Source: Halobacteria archaeon HArc-gm2 (GTDB lineage Archaea; Halobacteriota; Halobacteria; Halobacteriales; Haloarculaceae). From it: 64,000 bases of DNA. Shown piece after piece: positions 18,041-26,634 of the stretch. Below the pieces are notes generated by a model. The model did no database searches and was not told the DNA's origin. It saw only the letters and a list, made by a program, of their open reading frames with translations. A program made the position numbers and the translations under genes. The first letter of the stretch is position 1. Each line of letters begins with the position of its first letter. Location: assembly GCA_025517465.1 (NCBI GenBank), contig JAOPKE010000002.1, forward strand, positions 434,001 to 498,000, read 5' to 3'.

Positions 18041-18523
18041 ATGCTCGACGCCGGCGACCCAGCGCTCGACTTCGACTTGCCGCGACCGACGACCGGGGGG
18101 AGCGAGACGTATCGGCTCTCGGCGGCGGCCCGTGAGGGACCGGTCGTCCTCGCGTTCTATCCGGTCACGGACACAGCGGAGTCGGCGGAGCTGCTCCGCG
18201 AGCTTGCGTCAGTCGACTGGGGGGCGGTCACGGATAGCCTCTCCGTCCTCGCCGTCGGCGTCGGTCCCCGCGCGAGTCACGACCGACTGGTCGAACAGGT
18301 CGACGTCCCGTTCTCCCTGCTGCTCGACCAGGACGGCTTCTTCGCCGAGCGGTACGGGATCCTCGAACCCCTCGACGAACGAGCCGTTCGGGTGCGACCG
18401 GCGCTGTTCGTCGTCGGCGAGGACTGTTTCGTCCGATACGCGTGGGCCGCGAACGACTCGGCGCGGGATCCCGGAGAGGGTCTGCCACTCGACGAGATCA
18501 GGTCGGCAGTCGCCTCGGGCTGA
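18041..18523 (+). CDS. Redoxin-fold protein lacking the peroxidatic cysteine
   Basis: A 160-residue AhpC/TSA-like protein. The fold signature is present (ALDFDLPRPTTGG, then VVLAFYPVTDTAESAELL at about 35-52, then PFSLLLDQDGFFAERYGI). In active peroxiredoxins the segment after FYP reads T-x-x-C; here it reads DTAESAE with no Cys, and only one Cys exists near residue 128. Peroxidase activity is therefore unlikely; a binding or structural role is possible. A TATA-like box (cttaagcc) lies about 27 bases upstream of the ATG. Confidence 0.78.
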   Translation: MLDAGDPALDFDLPRPTTGGSETYRLSAAAREGPVVLAFYPVTDTAESAELLRELASVDWGAVTDSLSVLAVGVGPRASHDRLVEQVDVPFSLLLDQDGFFAERYGILEPLDERAVRVRPALFVVGEDCFVRYAWAANDSARDPGEGLPLDEIRSAVASG

Positions 18524-18568
18524 CGCGGAGTCGAATCGCTCAAGCCCTCCCACTCGCAACGCCACGCC

Positions 18569-19252
18569 ATGGGAACGCCGCTGGAGTCACGCGAGGCACA
18601 GGCCGAGGCGGTCGTCGAGCGCCTCCACGAGGAGTACCCCGATTCCGCCATCTCGCTGCGGTACTCGAACAGGCTGGAACTGCTCGTCGCCGTCGTCCTC
18701 TCCGCGCAGTGTACCGACGAGCGAGTCAACGAGAAGACGAAAGACCTCTTCGAGAAATATCAGTCCGCCGCCGACTACGCGGACGCCGACGAGGAGCAAC
18801 TGGCCGAGGACATCTACGGCATCACCTTCCACAACAACAAGGCGGGCTACCTGAAGGAGGCCGGCGAGATCATGGTCGAGGAGTACGACGGCGAGGTGCC
18901 CGACTCGATGTCGGGCCTCACCGACCTGCCCGGCGTCGGCCGCAAGACCGCCAACGTCGTCCTCCAGCACGGCCACGACATCGTCGAGGGCATCGTCGTC
19001 GACACCCACGTCCAGCGCCTCTCTCGCAGGCTGGGTATCACGGAGGAGGAGACGCCACCGAAGATCGAGGAAGACCTGATGCCCGTCGTCCCCGAGGACG
19101 AGTGGCAGCAGTTCACGCACCTCCTCATCGACCACGGGCGCGCGGTCTGTACGGCCCGGAATCCCTCCTGTGAGGGCTGCGTCCTGGCCGACATCTGTCC
19201 CTCGGCGAAGACCGACAGCGACGTCGACCTCGCCAGCGGCGAGGCGTGGTGA
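18569..19252 (+). CDS. nth: Endonuclease III
   Basis: A 227-residue bifunctional DNA glycosylase/AP lyase for oxidised pyrimidines in base-excision repair. The HhH motif LPGVGRKTANVVL carries catalytic Lys126, and VVDTHVQRLSRRLG carries catalytic Asp145. The [4Fe-4S] loop is C194-x6-C201-x2-C204-x5-C210. Length is standard. A second, divergent endonuclease III gene lies at 56.3-57.1 kb. Confidence 0.95.
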   Translation: MGTPLESREAQAEAVVERLHEEYPDSAISLRYSNRLELLVAVVLSAQCTDERVNEKTKDLFEKYQSAADYADADEEQLAEDIYGITFHNNKAGYLKEAGEIMVEEYDGEVPDSMSGLTDLPGVGRKTANVVLQHGHDIVEGIVVDTHVQRLSRRLGITEEETPPKIEEDLMPVVPEDEWQQFTHLLIDHGRAVCTARNPSCEGCVLADICPSAKTDSDVDLASGEAW

Positions 19253-19302
19253 GGAAGGAACTAACGGACAGGTTTTTGCCAGTTCGCGCCCCGCGTTGGA
19301 CC

Positions 19303-19605
19303 ATGTGCCTCGACGTCACGAGCCTGGGCGGCCGCGTCCGTTTGCGCCCGCTCGGCGTCCTCGCGGGCCTGGTCGCGGCCATCGTCGCCGGCGAGTACGC
19401 GGTGGGGACGGTCATCGAGCGGGTCGTCGACGGCGGCGGCCAGTTCCCGGCGTGGCTCCCGCACGCGAGGTCGGTCGGCGAGACCGCAGTCATCTACTTC
19501 GTGGCCTTCGACTTCCTCACGTTCGTCGTCCTCCCCGCGGTGCTGGTGTGGGTCGGGTACGTCCACGGACGCCACCACGCCACGAGGGCCGGTGAGCGCG
19601 GATAG
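19303..19605 (+). CDS. Small membrane protein
   Basis: About 100 residues with hydrophobic segments at roughly 14-37 and 57-83 and a basic end (HGRHHATRAGERG). I chose the ATG at 19303; a GTG at 19246 overlapping the nth stop would add 19 residues and would imply coupling. No family recognised. Confidence 0.5.
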   Translation: MCLDVTSLGGRVRLRPLGVLAGLVAAIVAGEYAVGTVIERVVDGGGQFPAWLPHARSVGETAVIYFVAFDFLTFVVLPAVLVWVGYVHGRHHATRAGERG

Positions 19606-19650
19606 TCCGCGGCGGTCAGTTTCCGAAACGGCGATACCGACGGGCCAGAG

Positions 19651-19660
19651 ACTTTTATCG
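19651..19660 (+). promoter_or_regulatory. TATA-like box for the GH3 gene
   Basis: acttttatcg is centred about 26 bases before the ATG at 19682, which also supports that start. Confidence 0.5.
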
Positions 19661-19681
19661 GTCCCCTTCGAGGCGTGTGTC

Positions 19682-21925
19682 ATGCCAACTGTCCCCTACC
19701 GGGACCCCGGCGAGGACGTCGAGACCCGCGTGGCGGACCTGCTCGGCCGGATGACCGTCGAAGAGAAAGTCGGCCAGCTACTGGTCGAACCAGCGACTGG
19801 GTCGGTCGACGAGGTGGTCGACACGGTCACGTCGAACGTCGACCGGCACCACCTCGGGCAGGCATCGCCGTTCGGGCGGGAAGACGCCCCGGACACGCCC
19901 GAGGCGATGGTCGAGGTGGCCAACGCCATCCAGGAGTACGCCGTCGGGGAGACGCGCCTGGGCATCCCACTGTTGCTCATCTCCAACGCCGTCCACGGCA
20001 ACGCCTACGCCAAGGGCGCTGCCGTCGCGCCCCACAACCTCGGCATGGCGGCGACGCGGGACCCCGCACTACTCGAAGAGATGGCGTCGGTCACGGCAAC
20101 GGAACTCGCCGTGACGGGCGCCCACCAGAACTACGACCCCATCTGCGACGTCGGGCGCGAACCGCGGTGGGGGCGGGTCTTCGAGACGTTCGGGGAGAGC
20201 CCGCGCCTCTGCGGGGCGATGGGCGCGGCGAAGGTCCGCGGCTACCAGGGCGACGGCATCGCGGGCGACGAGACCGTCCTCGCCACGGTCAAGCACTTCC
20301 CGGCCTACGGCGAACCGGTCCGGGGCGAGGACGGCGCGGTCAACGAACTCTCCGAGAGCACCTTCCGCCGGATGCACCTGCGCGCCCACGCGGAGGCCAT
20401 CGAGGCCGGCGGCGGTGCCGAAGCGGTGATGCCCAGTTACGCGGCCGTCGACGGGTTCCCAGTCCACGGAACCCGAAAGTATCTGGGCGACCTGCTCGAC
20501 GATCTCGACTTCGACGGGTTCGTCGTCTCCGACCACCACGGCGTCCGGATGCTCCACGACGACCACCGGGTGACCGGGTCGCTCCGCGAGAGCACCCTGG
20601 CGTCCGTCGACGCGGGGATGGACGCCTTCCTCGACCAGCCCGCTGCTGGGACGTACGCGGACGCGCTCGTGGGTCTGGTCGAGTCGGGCGAAATCGACGA
20701 GGAACGCCTCGACGAGAGCGTCGCGCCCGTCCTCGAAGCCAAGTTCGAAAGCGGGCTGTTCGAGGACCCCTACGTCGACCTGGAGCGAGCGAAAGAGACC
20801 CTGCGGACCGACGATCACCGCGAGGTGGCCCTCGACGCGGCCAGGGAGTCGATGACGCTGCTCCAGAACGAGGGAGAGATCCTCCCGTTCGACCCGACTG
20901 TTTCGGAGGTGCTCGTCGCCGGCCCGAACGCCGACGACCTGGACCACCAGTTCGGCGGGTGGAGCCGCGGCGACAACGAGGACGGCGTCTCCGTCCGCGA
21001 CGGAGTCGAGGCGGTGACCAGCAGCGAGACGACGGTCACCTTCGAACAGGGCGCGACGATGACGGAGTCCCGGGACCTCGACGCCGTCGCCCGGAAAGCC
21101 GATGACGCGGACGTCGCCGTGGTGGCGGTGGGCGAGAGCCAGTACATCCACGAGTTCGCCCTCGCGGAGAAGAGCGGCGAGACCGGCGAGTTCCCGACGC
21201 GCTCGCAACTCGCGCTGCCCGACGCCCAGCGCGAACTCGTCGAGACGGTCGTCGACAGCGCCACGCCCACCGCGGTCGTGCTGGTGACCGGTCGGCCGCT
21301 GGCCATCGCGGACGTGGCCGACGCCGCACCGGCGCTCCTGATGGCCTACTACCCCGGCAGCGAGGGCGGGACGGCCGTCGCGGAGACGCTGTTCGGCGAG
21401 CACAATCCGTCCGGAACGCTCCCCATCTCGATGCCGCGCTCGGCGGGGCACCTGCCGACGCGGTTCAACCGCTACCGGGACACCGACGTCGTCGGCCCGC
21501 ACGAACACCCCGTCTCCTACGACCCGCTCTTTCCCTTCGGCCACGGCCTGAGCTACACCGAGTTCACCGTCGAGAACCTCTCGCTGTCCGCCCAGACCGC
21601 GACGCCCGAGGAAACTGTCGAGGCCACGGTGACGGTCCGAAACGCGGGCGAACGGCCGGGCGCGACCGCCGTCGACTGCTACGTCTCCGACGTGCAGAGC
21701 TCGCGCGTGACGCCAGTGCGTGAGCTCGGTGACTTCGCCCGGGTGGAACTGGACGCGGGACAGGGGGTAGAGGTCACGCTCAGCGTGGACGTGAGCGACT
21801 TCGGCGTCCGCCAGCCCGAGGGGGAGCGCGTCGTCGAACCGGGTACGTTCGAGGTACGCGTCGCCGGCGAGACGGCCACGTTCGATGTCGTCGAGGGAGC
21901 CGACGGGTGCCGTGACGGTCAGTAG
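19682..21925 (+). CDS. Glycoside hydrolase family 3 beta-glycosidase
   Basis: A 747-residue GH3 enzyme (beta-glucosidase or beta-xylosidase type). Domain order: N-terminal TIM barrel (about 10-345), alpha/beta sandwich (about 385-600), fibronectin-III-like end (about 645-740). The catalytic nucleophile Asp lies in FVVSDHHGV (about 280-288). Other marks are VGREPRWGR, VKHFPAYGEP and the GHGLSYTEF junction. There is no signal peptide, so it probably acts in the cytosol on imported oligosaccharides. The 3' end overlaps a convergent membrane gene by 7 bases. Confidence 0.93.
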   Translation: MPTVPYRDPGEDVETRVADLLGRMTVEEKVGQLLVEPATGSVDEVVDTVTSNVDRHHLGQASPFGREDAPDTPEAMVEVANAIQEYAVGETRLGIPLLLISNAVHGNAYAKGAAVAPHNLGMAATRDPALLEEMASVTATELAVTGAHQNYDPICDVGREPRWGRVFETFGESPRLCGAMGAAKVRGYQGDGIAGDETVLATVKHFPAYGEPVRGEDGAVNELSESTFRRMHLRAHAEAIEAGGGAEAVMPSYAAVDGFPVHGTRKYLGDLLDDLDFDGFVVSDHHGVRMLHDDHRVTGSLRESTLASVDAGMDAFLDQPAAGTYADALVGLVESGEIDEERLDESVAPVLEAKFESGLFEDPYVDLERAKETLRTDDHREVALDAARESMTLLQNEGEILPFDPTVSEVLVAGPNADDLDHQFGGWSRGDNEDGVSVRDGVEAVTSSETTVTFEQGATMTESRDLDAVARKADDADVAVVAVGESQYIHEFALAEKSGETGEFPTRSQLALPDAQRELVETVVDSATPTAVVLVTGRPLAIADVADAAPALLMAYYPGSEGGTAVAETLFGEHNPSGTLPISMPRSAGHLPTRFNRYRDTDVVGPHEHPVSYDPLFPFGHGLSYTEFTVENLSLSAQTATPEETVEATVTVRNAGERPGATAVDCYVSDVQSSRVTPVRELGDFARVELDAGQGVEVTLSVDVSDFGVRQPEGERVVEPGTFEVRVAGETATFDVVEGADGCRDGQ

Positions 21926-22407
21926 ACGTACCGGATCACGAACCGGGCGAGGCCGACCACGTAGGCCAGGATCCAGAAGATGACGTAGCCGAAGACGCCG
22001 ATGCGGACGCGGGAGCGCCAGTGGCTCATCGTCGGCCCGCCGATCTCGTCGAGCAGGACGTCCTCGTCGTACTCCTCGTAGAGGTCGTGTTCGAACTTCG
22101 CCCGGAAGATACGGACGATGCCCGTGAAGCCGAACGCGAGCAGGGCGTAGGCCTGGAGGCCGAGAACGGCGTGCAGCGCCGAGAGGCCACCGAACTGGTC
22201 GGGGAGCCGCGGCGCCATCCAGAACAGGAGCGGGACGGTCGTCAGGACGAGGCCGGTGACGACGAACTTGAGGTGGTGCATCAGCACGCCCCAGGTGACC
22301 GGCTCCGTCTCGATGATGTAGTAGGCGCCGTAGAGGAAGCAGGGCAGGCTCAGCGTGACGGCGACGAGCACGACCGTCGATATCGCGGCCGGCGAGAGGC
22401 CCTGCAT
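21919..22407 (-). CDS. Four-helix membrane protein beside the bc complex genes
   Basis: A 162-residue protein with four predicted helices (about 5-30, 36-62, 76-100, 133-158). Histidines lie in or near helices (LMHHLKFVV, LHAVLGLQAY), but haem binding is only a thought. It resembles small membrane proteins that accompany haloarchaeal cytochrome bc genes (possibly the DUF7321 family; not checked). The bc operon begins about 1.3 kb away on the other strand, with two regulators between. Confidence 0.65.
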   Translation of the reverse strand: MQGLSPAAISTVVLVAVTLSLPCFLYGAYYIIETEPVTWGVLMHHLKFVVTGLVLTTVPLLFWMAPRLPDQFGGLSALHAVLGLQAYALLAFGFTGIVRIFRAKFEHDLYEEYDEDVLLDEIGGPTMSHWRSRVRIGVFGYVIFWILAYVVGLARFVIRYVY

Positions 22408-22471
22408 GGCCCCGGCTATGCAGGTCGTTCGCTAAAGGATGCCGAAGTCCGTCGCTCGCCGGGTAGTCGGT

Positions 22472-22825
22472 CTAGTCGGTCCGCTCGGCCGCCCAGTCGA
22501 GCAGCGGGACGAGGGAGTCGGTCTCCGTCGTGGTCGCGACCGTCGTCCGGTCCTCGTCGTAGCGGAGGTAGCCCGCGTCTGCGAGCTTCGGGAGGTGAAT
22601 GTGGTGGAGCCTGACGTAACACCGTTCGACGGCGTCGGCTGATACGTCCCGCGCGTCAGCGTTCCGTTCCCTGGCGACCACGTCCCGGGCCAGGTCGGCG
22701 CTACCGACAGGCCCGTCGGCCGCGAGGAGACATCGGAGAAGGCAGCGGCGGCGCTCGTCGGCCAGGACCGTGACGGTGTCGGCGGGAAAATCCGTACGGA
22801 GAGTCGTCGTCTGGGAGGTAGTCAT
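22472..22825 (-). CDS. Winged-helix protein, DUF7344-like
   Basis: A 117-residue haloarchaeal winged-helix protein: an N-terminal helix (VLADERRRCLLRCLLAAD), a recognition-helix region and the typical LHHIHLPKLADAGYLRYD segment (about 72-89). These one-domain regulators are abundant in haloarchaea. Target genes are unknown; it sits between bc-complex genes and the HTH_10 regulator on the same strand. Confidence 0.82.
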   Translation of the reverse strand: MTTSQTTTLRTDFPADTVTVLADERRRCLLRCLLAADGPVGSADLARDVVARERNADARDVSADAVERCYVRLHHIHLPKLADAGYLRYDEDRTTVATTTETDSLVPLLDWAAERTD

Positions 22826-22911
22826 CGATTAGACGGTGGGCGCCGATCCGTTTGAGAAACCTGTCTCAGCTGTCCCACTCCTTAAGTAGCCCCCAGTGAG
22901 ACGAGCGGCCG

Positions 22912-23589
22912 TCACCTCTCGTCTTCGTCGTCCCGGTCACCTCCGCCGTCGATAACGAGGGTGCTGTCGACGAGACTCGCCGTCCCACGCCGGATACGAG
23001 CAGAGACGGCGTTCGCCGAGATCCCGAGCGCCGCGGCGATGTCGCTCGTCGAGGACCGACGCGGCACGTCGAAGTAGCCGCCGCTGAAGGCGGTGACCAG
23101 CGCGTCGCGCTGTTCGGGAGTCAGGTCGTACTCGCGCTGTCTGGGCGCCGTCGGCTGATAGAGCCGGACGACCTCGAAGTTGCGACCCGCTTCGCGGAAG
23201 TGGTCCTGGAACTCCCCGACGTGGTGCTCCTCGGCGAACCGGAGCGTGAGGTGCCAGGTGCCGTCCGCTCCGGTCGCTTCGACCATCGCACCGTGGTGGT
23301 CGACCACCGCGTCGATCAGGTCTCGGAACGCCTGTTCCCAGACGACCACGTACAGCACGCCGTCGCCGGTGTCCTCCGAGACGTCGGCCGATTCGATCGA
23401 CGGATCCGCTCGAAGCGCGTCCCGGAACTCGTCGGCGTCGCAGCCGGACCCCCACAGGAACGGCATCACCTGCATCGTGCTGTGGGTCGCCATCCGTTCG
23501 GCCTCGACGACGACCGACGGGTGCTCTGTCAGCGCCTCGTCGAGCGCGAACGACGACGACGGGATCGAGAACTCCCCGATGACGCTCAT
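22912..23589 (-). CDS. HTH_10 (Bat-like) transcription regulator
   Basis: A 225-residue regulator: an N-terminal sensing domain (about 1-150) of the kind found in haloarchaeal Bat-related proteins, then the HTH_10 domain (about 155-215) with LTPEQRDALVTAFSGGYFDVPR and SDIAAALGISANAVSARIRRG. In the typical family the helix ends ...HLRRAQ; here it reads RIRRGTASLV. Being divergent from the bc-complex operon, it may control it, but no operator is evident. Confidence 0.85.
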   Translation of the reverse strand: MSVIGEFSIPSSSFALDEALTEHPSVVVEAERMATHSTMQVMPFLWGSGCDADEFRDALRADPSIESADVSEDTGDGVLYVVVWEQAFRDLIDAVVDHHGAMVEATGADGTWHLTLRFAEEHHVGEFQDHFREAGRNFEVVRLYQPTAPRQREYDLTPEQRDALVTAFSGGYFDVPRRSSTSDIAAALGISANAVSARIRRGTASLVDSTLVIDGGGDRDDEDER

Positions 23590-23710
23590 TGTCCCGCGTA
23601 GGATACGTGGGTTGAAAAGGGACGTGCCAGGTCCCGTCGCCTTCCGTCGGTTTCGACAGGGATCTGCCGTTCACTCCCCCCTGCAGCGCCGCCAGCGTTG
23701 CAACGTCGCG

Positions 23711-23720
23711 GCGTTTATGC
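23711..23720 (+). promoter_or_regulatory. TATA-like box for the first bc-cluster gene
   Basis: gcgtttatgc is centred about 30 bases before the ATG at 23745. Confidence 0.5.
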
Positions 23721-23744
23721 GGCTACGGGCCACAGTTTCGCACA

Positions 23745-24542
23745 ATGAGCGACGCCGAGGACGAACAGTACTCGGACCGTGGGGAGGGCGAAAGCGAGTC
23801 GGTCCAGGAGCTACGCGACGCCGTCGACGAGAAGTACGACTTCGAGAACTTCGGGCCGGCGGAGATGGCGGAGATGTCCATCGACGAGTGGCAGGCGGCG
23901 TTCGACCCCGAGACGTGGATCACCGGTGCGGAACTCATCGACCGCGTCGAGGCGGACCTGAAGACCCGGGTCCGGAACCGCGAGGTGTTCGCGCGCGTCG
24001 AGCGCTACGAGGACCCGCCCCGGTTGCTGGCGTACTCCGAGAACTCGTACGCGATGATCTACCCCGACGGGAGCGTCGAGGGCGAGGGGACCGTCCTCCG
24101 TGACGTCAAGCCCACCGTGGCGCTGTGTTCGATGGAGTCCTACGACGCCCCCGAAGCGCCGGACGGTCCCGTCCTCCCGCGCCCGGACGAGGTCCCCGAG
24201 GGCGGAAGCGAACTCGGCAACAACATGCTCCAGGTCATCGCCGGCATCCAGATCATCGCGGGCGTCGTGCTACTGGGTGGCGGCGTGTTCTCGTTCGGCA
24301 CGCGGGGAACGAATGCCCTGCTGTTGATCATCGCTGGACTCGGCTTCCTCGCTATCGGGGTCGTTCTCTTCGTGGTCGTGGCCAACGCGCGGCTCTCGGA
24401 CACGTTCCGCGCCGAGGAGTTCCGCGACCGACTCCGGGGGGTCGGCCTCGAAGACGGGGAACGGCCCGAGTTCCTGCCGCCGGCGCCCGGCGAGGAGGCG
24501 GCGGCGGACGACGCCGGAGAGACCCGTTCCGAACGGTCGTGA
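23745..24542 (+). CDS. bc-cluster membrane protein (DUF7319-like)
   Basis: A 265-residue protein: acidic soluble domain (about 1-155, including FDPETWITGAELIDRVEADLKTR split around residue 60) followed by two membrane helices (about 158-180 and 185-212) and an acidic tail. It stands directly before halocyanin in the bc cluster, as in other haloarchaea, so a role in assembling or regulating the complex is likely. DUF7319 is from memory, not checked. Confidence 0.7.
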   Translation: MSDAEDEQYSDRGEGESESVQELRDAVDEKYDFENFGPAEMAEMSIDEWQAAFDPETWITGAELIDRVEADLKTRVRNREVFARVERYEDPPRLLAYSENSYAMIYPDGSVEGEGTVLRDVKPTVALCSMESYDAPEAPDGPVLPRPDEVPEGGSELGNNMLQVIAGIQIIAGVVLLGGGVFSFGTRGTNALLLIIAGLGFLAIGVVLFVVVANARLSDTFRAEEFRDRLRGVGLEDGERPEFLPPAPGEEAAADDAGETRSERS

Positions 24543-24570
24543 CGGTTCCTGCCGGCGGTATTCGGTGGGT

Positions 24571-24580
24571 TTATACAAAC
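24571..24580 (+). promoter_or_regulatory. TATA-like box for the halocyanin operon
   Basis: ttatacaaac is centred about 29 bases before the ATG at 24604 and fits a near-leaderless transcript covering halocyanin to cytochrome b. Confidence 0.6.
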
Positions 24581-24603
24581 CGGGGACTGAAATTCGGACG
24601 TAC

Positions 24604-25371
24604 ATGAACAGGCGGGAATTTCTACTGAGTGCTGGGGGCGCCACCGGTGGTGCAGCGGCCCTCAGCGCCGCCGGCCCTGCTGCCGCCCAGGAGACCGAGA
24701 CCGCCACCGGCACGCCGGGTGGTGGCGGGAACGAGACCGGCGGTGGCAACGAAACCAGCGGCGGGAACGAGACCGGCGGTGGCAACGAAACCAGCGGTGG
24801 CGACGGTGGCGGTGGCGGTGGCAGTGCCGGACCGCCGGACTACGGCACCTGGTTCAGCAACGTCGACAACTACGGCGGCGAAACTGTCGACGCCAGGGGC
24901 CAGAGCGAGGTCACCATCACCGTCGGTGCGGAGGGTAACGGCGGCGCGTTCGCGTTCGACCCGCCAGCCGTCCACGTCGACGCCGGCGCCACGCTGGTGT
25001 TCGAGTGGACCGGCGAAGGCGGCGCGCACAACGCCGTCGGCAACGACGGCACCATCGACTCGGGCGACCCCGTCGGCGAGGCCGGTGTCAACTACGAGGT
25101 CGCCATCGAGGAAGACGGCATCTACCAGTACGTCTGTGAACCCCACGAAGGCCAGGGGATGAAAGGCGCCGTCGTCGTCGGCAGCGACTACCCCACCGTC
25201 GACACGAGCGGTGGCGGGGGCACGCCCGTCAACCCCGAACACATGGGCGTCCCCTTCCAGGCGCACTTCGTCGGCATCTCGACGGTGCTCGCCATCCTCG
25301 CCACGCTCGTGTTCACCTTCTTCACGCTCAAGTACGGTGAATCGGCCAACACCAAGGGAGGGAACGACTGA
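24604..25371 (+). CDS. hcy: Halocyanin, membrane-anchored blue copper protein
   Basis: A 255-residue plastocyanin-like electron carrier. It has a Tat signal (MNRREFLLSAGG), a linker with four NET sequons in Gly-rich repeats (about 38-75), a cupredoxin domain (about 98-195) with copper ligands His142, Cys178, His181 and Met186, and a C-terminal membrane helix (about 218-243). It should take electrons from the Rieske/cytochrome b complex in place of cytochrome c. The gene overlaps the next by one base. Confidence 0.93.
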   Translation: MNRREFLLSAGGATGGAAALSAAGPAAAQETETATGTPGGGGNETGGGNETSGGNETGGGNETSGGDGGGGGGSAGPPDYGTWFSNVDNYGGETVDARGQSEVTITVGAEGNGGAFAFDPPAVHVDAGATLVFEWTGEGGAHNAVGNDGTIDSGDPVGEAGVNYEVAIEEDGIYQYVCEPHEGQGMKGAVVVGSDYPTVDTSGGGGTPVNPEHMGVPFQAHFVGISTVLAILATLVFTFFTLKYGESANTKGGND

Positions 25372-25766
25372 TGTCCTCGAGTGGCTCCACCTACGGTGAC
25401 ATCCACCGCTACGAACAGCCCCGCGAGAGCACGGCTGCCGCGCTCGCGATCGTCCTTCTGACGGTCGTCGAGGTCGTGTTCGTCGGGCTGTTCACCTACG
25501 GCATCATCGCCCAGTGGGCAGGGACGAACGCCCCGCTGGGGAACATGTTCCTCGGGGGCGTCCTCGCGGTCATCTTCATCGACCTGGCGTTCATCATGGT
25601 GCTCTACCGCAAAGAGTTCCTCCCCGACGTGATGATCGTCAAGAAACGCCGCCGAAAGTGGGAGGACCTCTACGTCCGAGAGGGTGACGTCGAGGGGACG
25701 CCCATCGCCGACGAGGACCCGTGGGAGAGCGTCAAACGCGCGGTCTACCCCTACTACAAGAAATAG
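25371..25766 (+). CDS. bc-cluster small membrane protein (DUF7318-like)
   Basis: A 131-residue protein with two membrane helices (about 20-45 and 52-76) and a basic cytoplasmic segment (KKRRRKWEDLYVREGD) near 85-100. It lies between halocyanin (one-base overlap) and the Rieske gene (four-base gap), so it is almost surely part of the bc operon and likely a subunit or assembly factor. Confidence 0.78.
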   Translation: MSSSGSTYGDIHRYEQPRESTAAALAIVLLTVVEVVFVGLFTYGIIAQWAGTNAPLGNMFLGGVLAVIFIDLAFIMVLYRKEFLPDVMIVKKRRRKWEDLYVREGDVEGTPIADEDPWESVKRAVYPYYKK

Positions 25767-25769
25767 ATC

Positions 25770-26630
25770 ATGCCACTGGACGAAGACAAATATCCGGCCG
25801 AATCTGGACGCCGCCGTTTCGTCAAAGGCGTCGTGGGCAGCGCAGCGCTCTCGAGCGTCGGTGCGGGCGGTGCCGCAGCGCTCGACGCGACCACCGGGCC
25901 TCTCGGGGCCGGCGGTGGCCGAACGAACTTCTTCGGTATCGAGAACACCGCGGGCCCGGCGCCGCGCGGGATGCCGATCATTCCCATCGAGATTACCGAC
26001 GCTGGCGAGCTACGGGGCCAGACGCCACAGACCGTCGAGGAGATCGACGAGGGCGGCGGCGGGTTCAACGGGAGCGGCGTCCCGTACACCTGGTCCTGGT
26101 TCCAGTACTGCGGGATCCAGTCGTACGCGGGGTTGAATCCCGAGGCGGACGAGGACAACTTCTTCCGCGCCACGCCCGGCACCTACGACTGGATGAGCGA
26201 CGTCGAGGGCGGCGAACCCCTCACCGTCGACATGTTCGACGACTACGAGTCCTGGAACAACGACATCGGGAGTGCCGGCGTCGGCAAACCCGCGACCGCG
26301 AGCTGGCGCTCGGAGGGACCGGACGCACAGACCATTCCCGTCCAGGTCCTCCGGAGCAAGCGCGTGACCCAGATGGTCAACGGCGAGGGTCCCTACAGCG
26401 ACCTCGACGAGAGCGTCAGGACCTTCCTCGAGGGCGCGACGTCCCAGGACTTCATGGTCTGGCTGAACAAGTGTACCCACTTCTGCTGTGTCCCGGGCTT
26501 CAAGGCCTACGGAGACAGCGCCCGGTTCGACGCCGAGAACCGGGTGTACTGCCAGTGCCACCAGTCGGTGTACGACCCGTTCAGCCCCGTGCAGAAGGAC
26601 TTCGTGGCCCTGCCGCGACCGGACGAGTGA
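25770..26630 (+). CDS. petA: Rieske iron-sulfur subunit of the bc complex
   Basis: A 286-residue Rieske protein that passes electrons from menaquinol to halocyanin. Cluster box one is CTHFCC (ligands Cys235 and His237) and box two CQCH (Cys261 and His264), with Cys240 and Cys263 placed to form the usual disulfide. A Tat-like RRRFVKG (about 14-20) precedes the hydrophobic anchor. A long segment between anchor and cluster domain (about 80-210) is larger than in bacterial Rieske proteins. It lies five bases before the cytochrome b gene. Confidence 0.94.
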   Translation: MPLDEDKYPAESGRRRFVKGVVGSAALSSVGAGGAAALDATTGPLGAGGGRTNFFGIENTAGPAPRGMPIIPIEITDAGELRGQTPQTVEEIDEGGGGFNGSGVPYTWSWFQYCGIQSYAGLNPEADEDNFFRATPGTYDWMSDVEGGEPLTVDMFDDYESWNNDIGSAGVGKPATASWRSEGPDAQTIPVQVLRSKRVTQMVNGEGPYSDLDESVRTFLEGATSQDFMVWLNKCTHFCCVPGFKAYGDSARFDAENRVYCQCHQSVYDPFSPVQKDFVALPRPDE

Positions 26631-26634
26631 TACA

